DNA from: an uncultured Oscillospiraceae bacterium
GTDB lineage: Bacteria > Bacillota_A > Clostridia > Oscillospirales > Oscillospiraceae
Direction of reading: 5' to 3'
NCBI GenBank assembly: GCA_910584605.1
Contig: CAJUAW010000007.1
Span: 1-43,907 of the forward strand
DNA: 43,907 nt
In this document: positions 22,930 to 31,599 of the stretch, piece by piece
Position numbering within the stretch: position 1 is the stretch's first letter
How the letters are laid out: every line of letters starts with the position of its first letter
Position numbers and translations under genes: made by a program
The notes under the pieces: model-generated
Database searches by the model: none
What the model was told of the DNA's origin: nothing
The model's input: the letters and a program-made list of their open reading frames with translations, nothing else

Positions 22930-23310
22930 GTGCGCGGAACCTTAAACGACCAGTCCCTGCTCTATCTGCAGATCGCCCGGATGCTGGAGGACGACATCCT
23001 CCGGGGGGTCTACCGGGAGGAGGAGCAGGTGCCCTCCACCAACGAGCTGGCCCGAGAGTACAACATCAACCCGGCCACCGCCGCCAAGGGCATCAATCTG
23101 CTGACGGCGGAGGGCATTTTGTACAAGCGCCGGGGCATCGGCATGTTTGTGGCGAAAGGAGCGGAGGAAACCGTGAAGCAGAAACGAAAGGCCGCCTTTT
23201 ATGACGGCTACATCAAGCCTCTGGTGAAGGAGGGGGCCTCCCTGGCCCTCACCAGAGAGGAATTAGTGGCCATGCTGGAGCGGGCCATAGGAGAGGAGAA
23301 GGAAGCATGA
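22930..23310 (+). CDS. GntR-family regulator, YtrA subfamily
   Basis: The 126-residue protein has the GntR winged helix: LYLQIARMLEDDILRGVYREEEQVPSTNELAREYNINPATAAKGINLLTAEG, a strong match. The short helical C terminus of about 40 residues is characteristic of the YtrA subfamily, which represses its own ABC-transporter operon and often responds to cell-wall-active compounds. The GTG at 22930 follows GGAGGTG. The stop overlaps the ATG of the ABC ATPase gene. An inverted repeat at the promoter is the probable operator. Confidence 0.92.
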   Translation: MRGTLNDQSLLYLQIARMLEDDILRGVYREEEQVPSTNELAREYNINPATAAKGINLLTAEGILYKRRGIGMFVAKGAEETVKQKRKAAFYDGYIKPLVKEGASLALTREELVAMLERAIGEEKEA

Positions 23311-24194
23311 ACACTGGTATCCTGAAAGCAAAAGGGCTGTGCAAGTCCTACAAGGACAAGGAGGTCCTCCACGACCTGGACCTGACCGTGGAGCCGGGCA
23401 AGATCTATGGCCTCATCGGCCGCAACGGAGCGGGCAAAACCACCCTGCTGGGCATCCTCACCGCCCAGAACACCAAAAACAGCGGCGAGGTCACCTACAA
23501 CGGCCAGCCGGTGTGGGAGAATCAGAGGGCCCTCAACGACATCTGCTTCTCCCGGGAGCTTCAGGCCACCCTGTTTTCCGGGCCCAACAACCTGAAGGTG
23601 AAGCACTATCTCAAATCCGCCGCCATCTACTACCCCAACTGGGACATGGACTACGCGCTGCGGCTGCTGGACGAGTTCAAGCTGGAGACCAAGAAAAAAA
23701 TCTCCCAGCTGTCCAAGGGCCAGATGTCCATGGTGACCATCCTCATCGCCCTGGCCAGCCGGGCCCCCATCACCATCCTGGACGAGCCCGCCGCCGGGCT
23801 GGACATCGTCATGCGGGAGCGGTTCTACCAGCTTCTGCTGGAGGACTTTTCTCAGACGGGCCGCACCTTCATCGTCTCCACCCACATCATTGAGGAGGCG
23901 GCCTCTGTCTTTGAGCGGGTCATCATCCTGGACGAGGGCCGGATCATTGAAAACGCGGAGACCGAGGAGCTGATCAGCCAGTTCCGCTATGTCTCCGGCC
24001 GGGAGGACGTGGTGGACCAGGTGTGCACCGGGCTGGAGGTGCTGTCCACCCACCAGATGGGACGGCACAAGACGGTGGCCGTCCGGGGGGACATGGTCAA
24101 GCTGGAGGCCGCCCTGGCGGCCGACGTGGACGTGGCCCCCATGAACCTGCAGAACGTCTTCGTGGCCCTGTGCGGCCACGGGGATGCCCAGTAA
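23307..24194 (+). CDS. ABC transporter ATP-binding protein (YtrB-like)
   Basis: The 295-residue ATPase shows Walker A GRNGAGKTT, signature LSKGQMSM, Walker B TILDEPAAGLD and the H-loop STHIIEE, followed by a C-terminal extension of about 80 residues typical of YtrB/BcrA-type exporters. The ATG overlaps the regulator stop (ATGA), so it is coupled. It is expected to energise the two membrane proteins that follow. Substrates are unknown; YtrA-type systems have been linked to antibiotic or cell-envelope stress. Confidence 0.9.
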   Translation: MNTGILKAKGLCKSYKDKEVLHDLDLTVEPGKIYGLIGRNGAGKTTLLGILTAQNTKNSGEVTYNGQPVWENQRALNDICFSRELQATLFSGPNNLKVKHYLKSAAIYYPNWDMDYALRLLDEFKLETKKKISQLSKGQMSMVTILIALASRAPITILDEPAAGLDIVMRERFYQLLLEDFSQTGRTFIVSTHIIEEAASVFERVIILDEGRIIENAETEELISQFRYVSGREDVVDQVCTGLEVLSTHQMGRHKTVAVRGDMVKLEAALAADVDVAPMNLQNVFVALCGHGDAQ

Positions 24195-24206
24195 GGGGGG
24201 AGCGAA

Positions 24207-24902
24207 ATGGTGAAATCCTTCCGGTTTCTTCTCAGCTATTCCTGGGTCAACCTGGGGGCGGTCTTCGGCTTTGCCGCCATCGTGATTGTGGGCTGTTACA
24301 TCACGGGTGTGCCCGGCAACCCCAATGTGGGCAACCTCTTTGAAACCTACTACGCCATGTTCCCCACCATGATCCTGCTGTGTCTGTTCCTCTACGCCTT
24401 CGCTATGTGCACCAACAACCTGAATCTGGGGCTGTCCATGGGAGCCCGGCGAAGGGATTTCTTCTGGGCCATTCAGGGCAATATGGCCTTCTACGCGGTG
24501 GTCTGCTGGGGGCTTCAGCTGTTTATGTCCGCCTTCCCCGCCCTGGCCAACTGGGAGATACGGGACAAATGGGCTTTGCTGGACCTGTTCGGCGGCCGGG
24601 TGTGGGCCTTCCCCCTGGTGTGCATGGTGCTGATGGTGCTGGGCTGCCTCAGCGGGCTGGTGCTGGTGAAAAGCAAGATTTTGGGCACCATTCTGGTCAC
24701 AATATCCATCTTTGTGATGATTTTTGTCTCAGTGTTTATGATCCTCTCCGCCGATACCGGGATTATGAGCTACCTGGTGGAGACGGAGTGGGGCTGGCTG
24801 TGGACCACTCTGCCCAGGATCATGATTGCCGTGCTGTCCGCCGGCGCGGTGGGCGGAGAATTCCTGATCTGGAAGGTTGTCCAGCGTTATGTTGTGAGGT
24901 GA
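24207..24902 (+). CDS. membrane protein, probable ABC permease subunit 1
   Basis: The 231-residue protein has six predicted membrane helices (for example AVFGFAAIVIVGCYI, MILLCLFLYAFAMC and VCMVLMVLGCLSGLVLV) and a short positively charged loop, SMGARRRDFFW, common in ABC-2-type permeases of small YtrA-controlled operons. The ATG at 24207 follows AAGGGGGGAGC. It lies 12 bases after the ATPase gene. It is assigned as a permease mainly by context. Confidence 0.75.
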   Translation: MVKSFRFLLSYSWVNLGAVFGFAAIVIVGCYITGVPGNPNVGNLFETYYAMFPTMILLCLFLYAFAMCTNNLNLGLSMGARRRDFFWAIQGNMAFYAVVCWGLQLFMSAFPALANWEIRDKWALLDLFGGRVWAFPLVCMVLMVLGCLSGLVLVKSKILGTILVTISIFVMIFVSVFMILSADTGIMSYLVETEWGWLWTTLPRIMIAVLSAGAVGGEFLIWKVVQRYVVR

Positions 24903-24908
24903 GTTGCG

Positions 24909-25697
24909 ATGATGAAAAAATTTCAAAAGCTGGTAAAGCTGAATCTGGACGACCTGGCCCTCTACCTGGCGGTGGAGGGGGGGCTGTTCCTGGTGATTCA
25001 AATTATCATCGGGTGCGTCATGCACTTTGGCCGGCCGGACACCAGCGTCACTGTGTCCTGCATTCTGTTCCCCATTGTGGGCGGGTTTACCGCCCTGATC
25101 GCCGGGATTTCCCACGTGGGGGTCAGCTTTGACCAGGCCCTGCGCTTCGGCCAGACCCGGAAGCGGGCCCTGGGGCTGACCCTGGGGCTGTGCGCCTTCG
25201 AGTCCGCCTTCGCCCTGGCCCTGGGCGGAGCGCTGGCCGCTGTGGAGCGCTTCCTCTGCGTCCCTCTGTGGGCAAAGCTGGCGGGGATGAACGGCTGGGT
25301 GATGGGAGGGTCCGGTGTGATGGAATTTGTGGCCTCTCCCGGCTACGATGCTCCTATTACCGGGAAGGTCTTTGAGAACCTGGCCGGGGAGCTGATCCCT
25401 GTGCCGGAAAAGACCCTGATTATCGAGACGTTCACCCTGGACTGGTACTGGTGGCTGCTGATTTTCGCCATGGCCGTAACCGGCGGTGTCATCGTGGGGG
25501 CGCTGCTCCAGCGGTTCGGCGGCAAGGGCGGCTGGATCATCTGGGGCATCTGTGTCCTCCCCATGCTCCTGCTCCAGATTTTCCCCCGGGAGCTGGTCTC
25601 CTCCGCTGAATTGGTGGTCCCTGTGCTGGCCGTCCTCTTTGTGGCCGGTTTCCTCTGGTCCCTCTGGTCCCTGCTCCACGCAGCGGTGCGGGCGTAG
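24909..25697 (+). CDS. membrane protein, probable ABC permease subunit 2
   Basis: The 262-residue protein has about six membrane helices and the loop RFGQTRKRALGLTLGL, which corresponds to the SMGARRRDFFW loop of the preceding gene, so the two are probably distant paralogues forming a heterodimer. The ATG at 24909 lies 6 bases after the previous stop, with GAGGTGAG upstream. No catalytic motif is visible. Confidence 0.75.
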   Translation: MMKKFQKLVKLNLDDLALYLAVEGGLFLVIQIIIGCVMHFGRPDTSVTVSCILFPIVGGFTALIAGISHVGVSFDQALRFGQTRKRALGLTLGLCAFESAFALALGGALAAVERFLCVPLWAKLAGMNGWVMGGSGVMEFVASPGYDAPITGKVFENLAGELIPVPEKTLIIETFTLDWYWWLLIFAMAVTGGVIVGALLQRFGGKGGWIIWGICVLPMLLLQIFPRELVSSAELVVPVLAVLFVAGFLWSLWSLLHAAVRA

Positions 25698-25712
25698 AGA
25701 GGAGGGAGCCGC

Positions 25713-25781
25713 ATGCAGACCCTGGTGATTCTGCTGGCCCTGACGGTGGGCGTGTTCAAGTCGGGCAAATATCGGAAATAA
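25713..25781 (+). CDS. 22-residue hydrophobic peptide at the end of the ytr-like operon
   Basis: ATG at 25713 follows GGAGGGAGCC at an ideal distance, 15 bases after the permease stop and just before the operon terminator. The peptide (starting MQTLVILLALTVGVF, ending KSGKYRK) is a single short membrane helix with a basic tail. It is too short for ordinary gene finders. It could be a small transporter accessory subunit or a membrane peptide; this is inference. Confidence 0.55.
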   Translation: MQTLVILLALTVGVFKSGKYRK

Positions 25782-25784
25782 CAG

Positions 25785-25812
25785 ACGGACGGCCCCAGGG
25801 CCGTCCGTTTTA
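25785..25812 (+). terminator. terminator of the ytr-like operon
   Basis: A perfect 11-bp stem (25785-25795 with 25798-25808) with a two-base loop, followed by TTTTAT. Confidence 0.8.
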
Positions 25813-25824
25813 TGTGATTTGCGA

Positions 25825-25853
25825 TTGCATTTCAGCGGCGCATTTGGTATAAT
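25825..25853 (+). promoter_or_regulatory. promoter of smc
   Basis: TTGCAT at 25825-25830, a 17-bp spacer and TATAAT at 25848-25853. Confidence 0.75.
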
Positions 25854-25925
25854 GTAACATCTATCGGTCTGTTGATACGAGGACGGGACCGCAGTCTGTC
25901 CCGCAAAGAATATGAGGTGTCCTGT

Positions 25926-28900
25926 TTGTATTTAAAAGCATTGGAAATCCAGGGATTCAAGTCCTTTCCTGACAAAACGGTCCTGACCTTCGGGGAGGAC
26001 ATTACCGCCATCGTGGGTCCCAACGGGTCGGGCAAGTCCAATATCTCCGATGCCATCCGCTGGGTGATGGGGGAGCAGTCCACCCGGGCCCTCCGGGGGG
26101 GCAAGATGGAGGACGTGATCTTCGGCGGCACCGCCAAGCGCAGGCAGACGGGCTACGCCGAGGTCTCCCTGGTGCTGGACAACACCTCCCACCTCTTTGA
26201 CATGGAGGAGAGCGAGGTGATGGTTACCCGGCGGTACTACCGCTCGGGGGAGAGCGAATACTATATCAACCGCCGCTCTGTCCGGCTCAAGGACGTGAAC
26301 GAGCTGTTCATGGACACCGGCCTGGGCCGGGAGGGCTACTCCATCATCGGCCAGGGCCGCATCGACGAGATCCTGTCGGTAAAGTCCGCCGACCGCCGGG
26401 AGGTCTTTGAGGAGGCCGCCGGCATCTCCCGCTACCGCCACCGGAAGGAGGAGGCGGAGCGCAAGCTGGAGCGCACCGACGAGAACCTGGTCCGCATCAA
26501 CGACAAGATTTCCGAGCTGGAGCTCCAGGTGGAACCCCTCCGGGAGCAGAGCGAGAAGGCGAAAAAGTTCCTGGTCCTCCGGGACGAGCTGCGGGGGCTG
26601 GAGATCTCCGTCTGGCTGGACACCCTGGAGCGCCTTCGGGCCAGCAGCATCAAGCTGGAGGCCGACTATCAGGAGGCCGCCCGCCGCCGGGAGGAGGTAA
26701 AGGTCTCCCAGGAGAAGGCCTACGCCGCCGCCGAGCGGTTTTCCGAGGAGATGCGGGAGAAGGACCTGGAGGCCGACCGGCTCCGCTTTTCCCTCCAGGG
26801 GCGGCAGGCCCAGGCCAACGAGCTGGAATCGGCCATCGCCGTGCTGAAGAACAACATCCAGCACAACCTGGAGTCCGCCCAGCGCATCCGGGCCGACCTG
26901 GAGCAGCAGGAGGGCCGGGAGGGCTCCCTGTCCGAGCAGATCGGCCAGCGGAAGAGCCGTCTGGCCGAGATCGAGGCCCAGCTGGCCCAGGGCCGGTCCG
27001 ACCTGGAGGCCAAGAGCCGGGAGGCCGACGAGGCGGTCCGCTCCGCCGGCACCCTGGCCAGAGAGCTGGAGGACCTGCGCAGTCAGGCCGACCTGGGCGC
27101 TGCCGGAGCCGCTGAGGCCAAGGCGCTGCTGTCGGCCCTGGCCGCCGCCGCCCAGGAGGTCATGGACCGGGACGAGACGGTCCGCCGGGAGGCCCACGAG
27201 CTGGAGGACCGGCTGGAGGAGGCCCAAAAGGAGGCCCGCGCCGCCAAGCGCCGGTACGACAGCGCGGTGGAGGAGCGGGACGCGGTCAAAAACGTGATCC
27301 AGGGCTACCAGCTGCGGATGGATGCCCGAAAAAAGAAGTGGGACCAGACCAGGGACGCCCACATGAAGCTGCAGATGGAGGAAAACGCCCTCGCCTCCCG
27401 GATCAAGCTGCTCACCGAGATGGAGCGGGAGCACGAGGGCTACACCAAAGCGGTCAAGCTGGTGATGAACGAGGCCCAGCGGGGGACCCTGCAGAACATC
27501 CGGGGGCCGGTGGCCGGCCTGCTGAAGGTCCCCGACCGGTACACCGTGGCCATCGAGACCGCTTTGGGCGGGGCCATGCAGAACCTCGTGGTGGACCGGG
27601 AGGAGGACGGCAAGGCGGTCATCCAGTACCTGAAGCGCCGGGACGGGGGCCGGGCCACCATCCTGCCGGTCAGCTCCATCCGCCCCGGCTTCCTCCGGGA
27701 CGAGGCGGACCTGAAGAAAGAACCCGGCTTTGTGGGCGTCGGAGACCAGCTCATCTCCTTCGACCCCCGGTACAAAAACGTCTTCTCCAACCTGTTGGGC
27801 CGGGTGGCCGTGATGGAGAACCTGGACGCCGCCATCGCCGCCGCCCGGAAGTACAAATACTCCTTCCGCATCGTCACGTTGGACGGCCAGGTGCTCAACC
27901 CCGGCGGGTCCATGACCGGCGGCTCGGCCAGCCGCAGCGCCGGCATCCTCAGCCGGGCTAACGAGCTGGAGCGGCTGAACGGCCAGCTCCAGGACATCCG
28001 CCTCCAGGTGGCCGAGGCGGTAAAGGCGGCGGCCGAGGCGGAGCGGGAGAACACCGCCGCCGCCTACGAGCTGGAGACCGCCCAGAGCCAGCTGCGCCAA
28101 TGGGAGGACGCCATCCTGAAGGCGGAGGGCGAGCTGTCCCAGAGGCGCACCGTCACCGCCGAGCTGGCGCGCCAGCAGGGGGTGCAGCAGGAGGAGCTGG
28201 AGCAGCTCAAGAGCCGGGCCGCCCAGATCGAGACCGACACCCAGGCGGCCCGGTCCCGCATCCAGACCCTGGAGGGGGAGACCGCTGCCCTGAAAAGCGA
28301 GGCGGAGGGCAAGGCCAGGGGCCAGACCGAGGTCCAGGAGCGGTCCGCCCGCATCGCCCGGGAGGCGGCCGCCCTCACTGCCGCCCAGGCCGCCCTGGAG
28401 GCGGAGCGGGAGGCCACCCGGTCGGGCCTCACCGAGCTGGAGCGGCTCAAAGCCAGCATGGCCGGGGACCGGGACCAGAGCCGGGCCCTGATGGCGGACT
28501 ACGAGGCGAAAAACGCGGGCTTCACCCAGGAAATCGAGGAGAAGCAGGCCGCCCTGGCCGCCCTTCAGGAGGAGAGCCGCAGCCAAAATGAGACCATCGC
28601 CCGGCTGAACCAGGAAAAGATCGACCTGGAGGGCCAGCGGGTGAAGGCCACCAGGGAGAGCCAGTCCCTGAACGAGGAGCTGCTGAGAACCGAGGGGGAG
28701 GTCTCCCGGCTGGAACAGAAAAAGGTGTCCGCCTCCATGGAGGAGAAGCAGCTGCTGGACAAGCTGTGGGAGAACTACGAGCTGAGCCACGAGGCCGCCC
28801 GCCAGCAGCGGGTGGAGATCGAGTCGGTCCAGAAGGCCAGCCGCCGGATCTCTGAGCTGAAGCGGTCCATTTCCTCCCTGGGCAACGTGAACGTGGGGGC

Positions 28901-29498
28901 CATCGAGGAGTTTTCCCGGGTGAACGAGCGGTACACCTACCTCACCGACCAACGGGACGACGTGGACAAGGCCAAAAAGGAGCTGGAGGAGATCATCGCC
29001 GGCATCACCAACGAGATGAAGGCCATCTTCCAGCGGGAGTTCACCACCATCAACGAGGCCTTCGGCCAGACCTTTTTGGAGCTGTTCGGCGGCGGCAAGG
29101 CCACCCTGGAGCTGGAGGACCCGGAGGACATCCTCAACTGCGGCATCGAGATCAAGGTCCAGCCGCCGGGCAAGGCACTGAAAATCATCACCCTGCTGTC
29201 CGGCGGGGAGAAGGCTTTTGTGGCCATCGCCCTGTACTTCGCCATTTTGAAGGTCCGCCCCACCCCCTTTGTGGTGATGGACGAGATCGAGGCCGCCCTG
29301 GACGACGCCAACGTGGTGCGCTTCGCCCACTATATGCGCACCATGGCGGAGCGGACCCAGTTCATCGTCATCACCCACCGCCGGGGCACCATGGAGGAGG
29401 CCGACGTGCTCTACGGCGTGACCATGCAGGAGCAGGGGGTGAGCCGGATGCTCACCATCAATTTGAATGACGTGGAGAAGGAGCTGAACATCCGCTAA
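25926..29498 (+). CDS. smc: chromosome segregation protein SMC
   Basis: The 1,190-residue condensin ATPase has an N-terminal head with Walker A GPNGSGKS at 31-38, long coiled coils (about 165-500 and 675-1000), a hinge at about 510-665 (GPVAGLLKVPDRY to the GGSMTGG region), and a C-terminal head with signature LLSGGEKAF near 1090 and Walker B VVMDEIEAALDD near 1115. It organises and segregates the nucleoid with ScpA and ScpB. The start is TTG at 25926, because GAGG at 25914-25917 lies 8 bases before it and the product then begins MYLKALEIQGFKSF, the usual SMC N terminus. The longer frame from 25872 is rejected. ftsY lies 1.2 kb on. Confidence 0.96.
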   Translation: MYLKALEIQGFKSFPDKTVLTFGEDITAIVGPNGSGKSNISDAIRWVMGEQSTRALRGGKMEDVIFGGTAKRRQTGYAEVSLVLDNTSHLFDMEESEVMVTRRYYRSGESEYYINRRSVRLKDVNELFMDTGLGREGYSIIGQGRIDEILSVKSADRREVFEEAAGISRYRHRKEEAERKLERTDENLVRINDKISELELQVEPLREQSEKAKKFLVLRDELRGLEISVWLDTLERLRASSIKLEADYQEAARRREEVKVSQEKAYAAAERFSEEMREKDLEADRLRFSLQGRQAQANELESAIAVLKNNIQHNLESAQRIRADLEQQEGREGSLSEQIGQRKSRLAEIEAQLAQGRSDLEAKSREADEAVRSAGTLARELEDLRSQADLGAAGAAEAKALLSALAAAAQEVMDRDETVRREAHELEDRLEEAQKEARAAKRRYDSAVEERDAVKNVIQGYQLRMDARKKKWDQTRDAHMKLQMEENALASRIKLLTEMEREHEGYTKAVKLVMNEAQRGTLQNIRGPVAGLLKVPDRYTVAIETALGGAMQNLVVDREEDGKAVIQYLKRRDGGRATILPVSSIRPGFLRDEADLKKEPGFVGVGDQLISFDPRYKNVFSNLLGRVAVMENLDAAIAAARKYKYSFRIVTLDGQVLNPGGSMTGGSASRSAGILSRANELERLNGQLQDIRLQVAEAVKAAAEAERENTAAAYELETAQSQLRQWEDAILKAEGELSQRRTVTAELARQQGVQQEELEQLKSRAAQIETDTQAARSRIQTLEGETAALKSEAEGKARGQTEVQERSARIAREAAALTAAQAALEAEREATRSGLTELERLKASMAGDRDQSRALMADYEAKNAGFTQEIEEKQAALAALQEESRSQNETIARLNQEKIDLEGQRVKATRESQSLNEELLRTEGEVSRLEQKKVSASMEEKQLLDKLWENYELSHEAARQQRVEIESVQKASRRISELKRSISSLGNVNVGAIEEFSRVNERYTYLTDQRDDVDKAKKELEEIIAGITNEMKAIFQREFTTINEAFGQTFLELFGGGKATLELEDPEDILNCGIEIKVQPPGKALKIITLLSGGEKAFVAIALYFAILKVRPTPFVVMDEIEAALDDANVVRFAHYMRTMAERTQFIVITHRRGTMEEADVLYGVTMQEQGVSRMLTINLNDVEKELNIR

Positions 29499-29767
29499 GC
29501 GCCCATTGTCCGGGACAGCCCCCAGCCCAGATAGATTCCGGTGAAAAAGGACGCCCGCTCCTGGAGGGCGCCGTCAAAGTGTATGGCGTCCTCCAGGCGG
29601 TCAAAAAGAGCCTGGGCGTCCGGGTCGGGAAGCTGCCTGCAGGCTTGCCAGACCTCCGCCAGATATGCCTCTCGGGAAATTCGCTCTGGCATTTGCCGGT
29701 AAATCTGGTATGATAGGTCTTGCAGCTCCGGGATGTTGTAGAGCAGCTCGAAAAGACTGAAGTTCAT
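29495..29767 (-). CDS. small protein of unknown function (resembles DUF6809-type proteins)
   Basis: The 90-residue acidic helical protein begins MNFSLFELLYNIPEL and ends FFTGIYLGWGLSRT. This pattern of an N-terminal helix, a central acidic helix and a Gly-containing amphipathic C terminus resembles the short DUF6809-type proteins of Firmicutes; the assignment is from memory and tentative. The ATG at 29767 follows AAAAGGAG, and a consensus promoter lies upstream. The stop overlaps the smc stop by 4 bases, tail to tail. It is divergent from the XRE gene. Confidence 0.65.
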   Translation of the reverse strand: MNFSLFELLYNIPELQDLSYQIYRQMPERISREAYLAEVWQACRQLPDPDAQALFDRLEDAIHFDGALQERASFFTGIYLGWGLSRTMGA

Positions 29768-29799
29768 TGCAACAACTCCTTTTGGCTTAATTTATACGT

Positions 29800-29828
29800 A
29801 TTATACACGCAAAATTTTGGCATGTCAA
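29800..29828 (-). promoter_or_regulatory. promoter of the 90-residue protein gene
   Basis: On the minus strand, a perfect TTGACA (29828-29823), a 17-bp spacer and a perfect TATAAT (29805-29800). It overlaps the leader of the divergent XRE gene, whose product could control it. Confidence 0.85.
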
Positions 29829-29842
29829 GTGAGGAGACGAAA

Positions 29843-30055
29843 ATGAGTCAATTTTCTGATTCCTTGAAAACAATTCGGAATCAATCGAAAAAAACGCAGC
29901 GGGAAACTGCGGAATATCTGGGAATCAAAATCCGCACTTATCAGAATTATGAGGGCGGACAGAGTGAACCGAACATTTCTTCCCTCATCAAGCTGGCGGA
30001 CTTCTTCATGGTCAGCCTGGACGAGCTGGTGGGCCGGGACTGGATCGGACGCTAG
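29843..30055 (+). CDS. XRE-family transcriptional regulator
   Basis: The 70-residue protein is a single Cro/CI helix-turn-helix: IRNQSKKTQRETAEYLGIKIRTYQNYEGGQSEPNISSLIKLADFF, then SLDELVGRD. The ATG at 29843 has GAGGAGACG upstream; the frame further upstream is not needed. It is divergent from the 90-residue protein gene and lies 18 bases before a zinc-ribbon membrane protein gene, so it may regulate both. Confidence 0.88.
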   Translation: MSQFSDSLKTIRNQSKKTQRETAEYLGIKIRTYQNYEGGQSEPNISSLIKLADFFMVSLDELVGRDWIGR

Positions 30056-30073
30056 ATTGGGGGGAAAAGCACC

Positions 30074-30349
30074 ATGAACGACAACGAGAAAAAATCCGGC
30101 GACTGGAAGCTGATCGTGGGGGGCATCCTCCTGATTATCGTGCTGTTCATCGCTATCAACTTCATATTCTGGGGACTGGGGCAGATGGTCCCCAGGCAGA
30201 ACGTAGATGTTTCCCAGAGCGCTTCCGCGTCCCTGGACGTGTCCGGCGAACAGGACGCCCCCAGCTTCTGCATCCACTGCGGCAAGGCCCTGCCGGACGG
30301 CTTCCAGTGGGGACAGTTCTGCCCATATTGCGGGGAGAAGGTGGAATAA
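30074..30349 (+). CDS. single-pass membrane protein with a C-terminal zinc ribbon
   Basis: The 91-residue protein has a charged N terminus, one membrane helix (about residues 13-35, LIVGGILLIIVLFIAINFIFW) and a C-terminal zinc ribbon, CIHCG then CPYCG. The ribosome site before 30074 is GGGGGAAAAG. The stop overlaps the ATG of the next zinc-ribbon gene (TAATG). The role is unknown; the cytoplasmic or external side of the ribbon cannot be told. Confidence 0.75.
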   Translation: MNDNEKKSGDWKLIVGGILLIIVLFIAINFIFWGLGQMVPRQNVDVSQSASASLDVSGEQDAPSFCIHCGKALPDGFQWGQFCPYCGEKVE

Positions 30350-30654
30350 TGGAACAACTGAAATGCCTGCGCTGCGGCGTGGAAATGGAATTTGTTGGCC
30401 GGGAAAAGATACAGCTGGGCCAGACGGGCTGGCTTCTGGGCGACTTGGGCAATCTGATTGCCGGGGCGCTGGAGACGGCCATTTTTACCTGTCCCAAATG
30501 CGGCAAGCTGGAGTTTTTCCGGGGAGATTTCTTCGACGGCGAGGGCGAGGAAGCCGGAAGCATTGCCGAAACGCGTTGTCCCAGCTGCGGCGTGCGCTAT
30601 GAGATGGATTACCCCAAGTGCCCCCGGTGCGGGGAAGCAAATCCAAATTGGTAA
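30349..30654 (+). CDS. soluble double zinc-ribbon protein
   Basis: The 101-residue protein has four CxxC pairs: CLRCG, CPKCG, CPSCG and CPRCG, that is two zinc ribbons separated by a hydrophobic Gly/Ala stretch (GWLLGDLGNLIAGALETAIF). It is coupled to the preceding gene by a one-base overlap and lies 14 bases before ftsY. The function is unknown; a nucleic-acid or protein-interaction role is possible. Confidence 0.72.
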   Translation: MEQLKCLRCGVEMEFVGREKIQLGQTGWLLGDLGNLIAGALETAIFTCPKCGKLEFFRGDFFDGEGEEAGSIAETRCPSCGVRYEMDYPKCPRCGEANPNW

Positions 30655-30668
30655 GGGAGGCAGACGCC

Positions 30669-31538
30669 ATGGGCTTTTTTGACAAGCTGAAAAAGATCAA
30701 CATTTTTGCCGGCTTCGGCTCGGAGCTGAACGACGACTTCTATGACGAGTTGGAGGAGTCCCTGATTCTGGCGGACACCGGCATGGATGTCACCCTGGAG
30801 CTGGTGGAGGAGCTGCGCCGCCGAACGAAGGCGGAGGGCGTGAAAACCGTCGAGGGAGCCCGGGAGGTGATGGTGGACGTCATTGCCGGAGCCCTCAGCG
30901 CCGGGGACCTGTCCCTGGATCTGTCCACCCGTCCTTCTGTGGTGCTGTTCATCGGGGTGAACGGGGTGGGCAAAACCACCACCATCGGCAAGATCGGCCA
31001 CCAGCTGCGGGACCAGCGGAAGAAGGTCCTCTTCTGCGCCGCCGACACCTTCCGGGCCGCCGCCGCCGAGCAGCTCGCCATCTGGGCCGACCGGGCGGGG
31101 GTGGACATCGTCAAGCAGCAGGAGGGGGCCGACCCCGCCGCGGTGGTCTTCGACGCCCTGTCCGCCGCCAAGGCCCGGAACACCGACGTGGTGCTGGTGG
31201 ACACCGCCGGCCGGCTGCACAACAAGCAGAACCTGATGAACGAGCTGAACAAGATTTCCCGGGTGATCGACCGGGAGCTGCCCGGCTGCGCCCGGGAGAC
31301 CCTGCTGGTGCTGGACGCCACCACCGGCCAGAACGGCCTGATCCAGGCCAAGCAGTTTAAGGAGGCGGCGGGGATCACCGGCATCGTCCTCACCAAGCTG
31401 GACGGCACCGCCAAGGGCGGCATCGCCATCGCCATCGCCAAGGAGCTGGGGGTGCCGGTGAAGTACGCCGGAGTGGGCGAGGGCATCGACGATTTGAAGC
31501 CCTTTGACGCCCGGGAGTTCGCCCAGGCACTGATTTGA
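30669..31538 (+). CDS. ftsY: signal recognition particle receptor FtsY
   Basis: The 289-residue SRP GTPase lacks a long acidic A domain and starts directly with the N domain (GFFDKLKKIN). The G domain carries G1 GVNGVGKTTT near residue 100, DTFRAAAAEQL, G3 VDTAGRL, TKLDGTAKGG, and the C-terminal GVGEGIDDLKPF. It docks SRP-bound ribosomes at the membrane. The ATG at 30669 follows AAGGGAGG. The order smc ... ftsY is the usual Firmicute arrangement. Confidence 0.97.
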   Translation: MGFFDKLKKINIFAGFGSELNDDFYDELEESLILADTGMDVTLELVEELRRRTKAEGVKTVEGAREVMVDVIAGALSAGDLSLDLSTRPSVVLFIGVNGVGKTTTIGKIGHQLRDQRKKVLFCAADTFRAAAAEQLAIWADRAGVDIVKQQEGADPAAVVFDALSAAKARNTDVVLVDTAGRLHNKQNLMNELNKISRVIDRELPGCARETLLVLDATTGQNGLIQAKQFKEAAGITGIVLTKLDGTAKGGIAIAIAKELGVPVKYAGVGEGIDDLKPFDAREFAQALI

Positions 31539-31564
31539 TGCTTTTTCTGGAAGGAAAAAGCATC
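31537..31564 (+). terminator. hairpin overlapping the ftsY stop
   Basis: A perfect 11-bp stem (31537-31547 with 31554-31564), starting inside the TGA stop. The T run is within the stem, so termination may be weak. Confidence 0.5.
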
Positions 31565-31580
31565 CCAAACAGAACGTCCT

Positions 31581-31599
31581 GGAAAAACTTCGTTTTTCC
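31581..31599. repeat. dispersed GGAAAAAC-TTC-GTTTTTCC hairpin
   Basis: A perfect 8-bp palindrome around TTC. The same GAAAAAC/GTTTTTC core occurs at 64-81 and 16536-16552, all in intergenic positions. Confidence 0.5.

Noticed and set aside
25932..29378. 1,148-codon open frame antisense to smc
   Set aside because: Shadow of codon bias; repetitive Leu/Gly/Gln-rich translation without domains.
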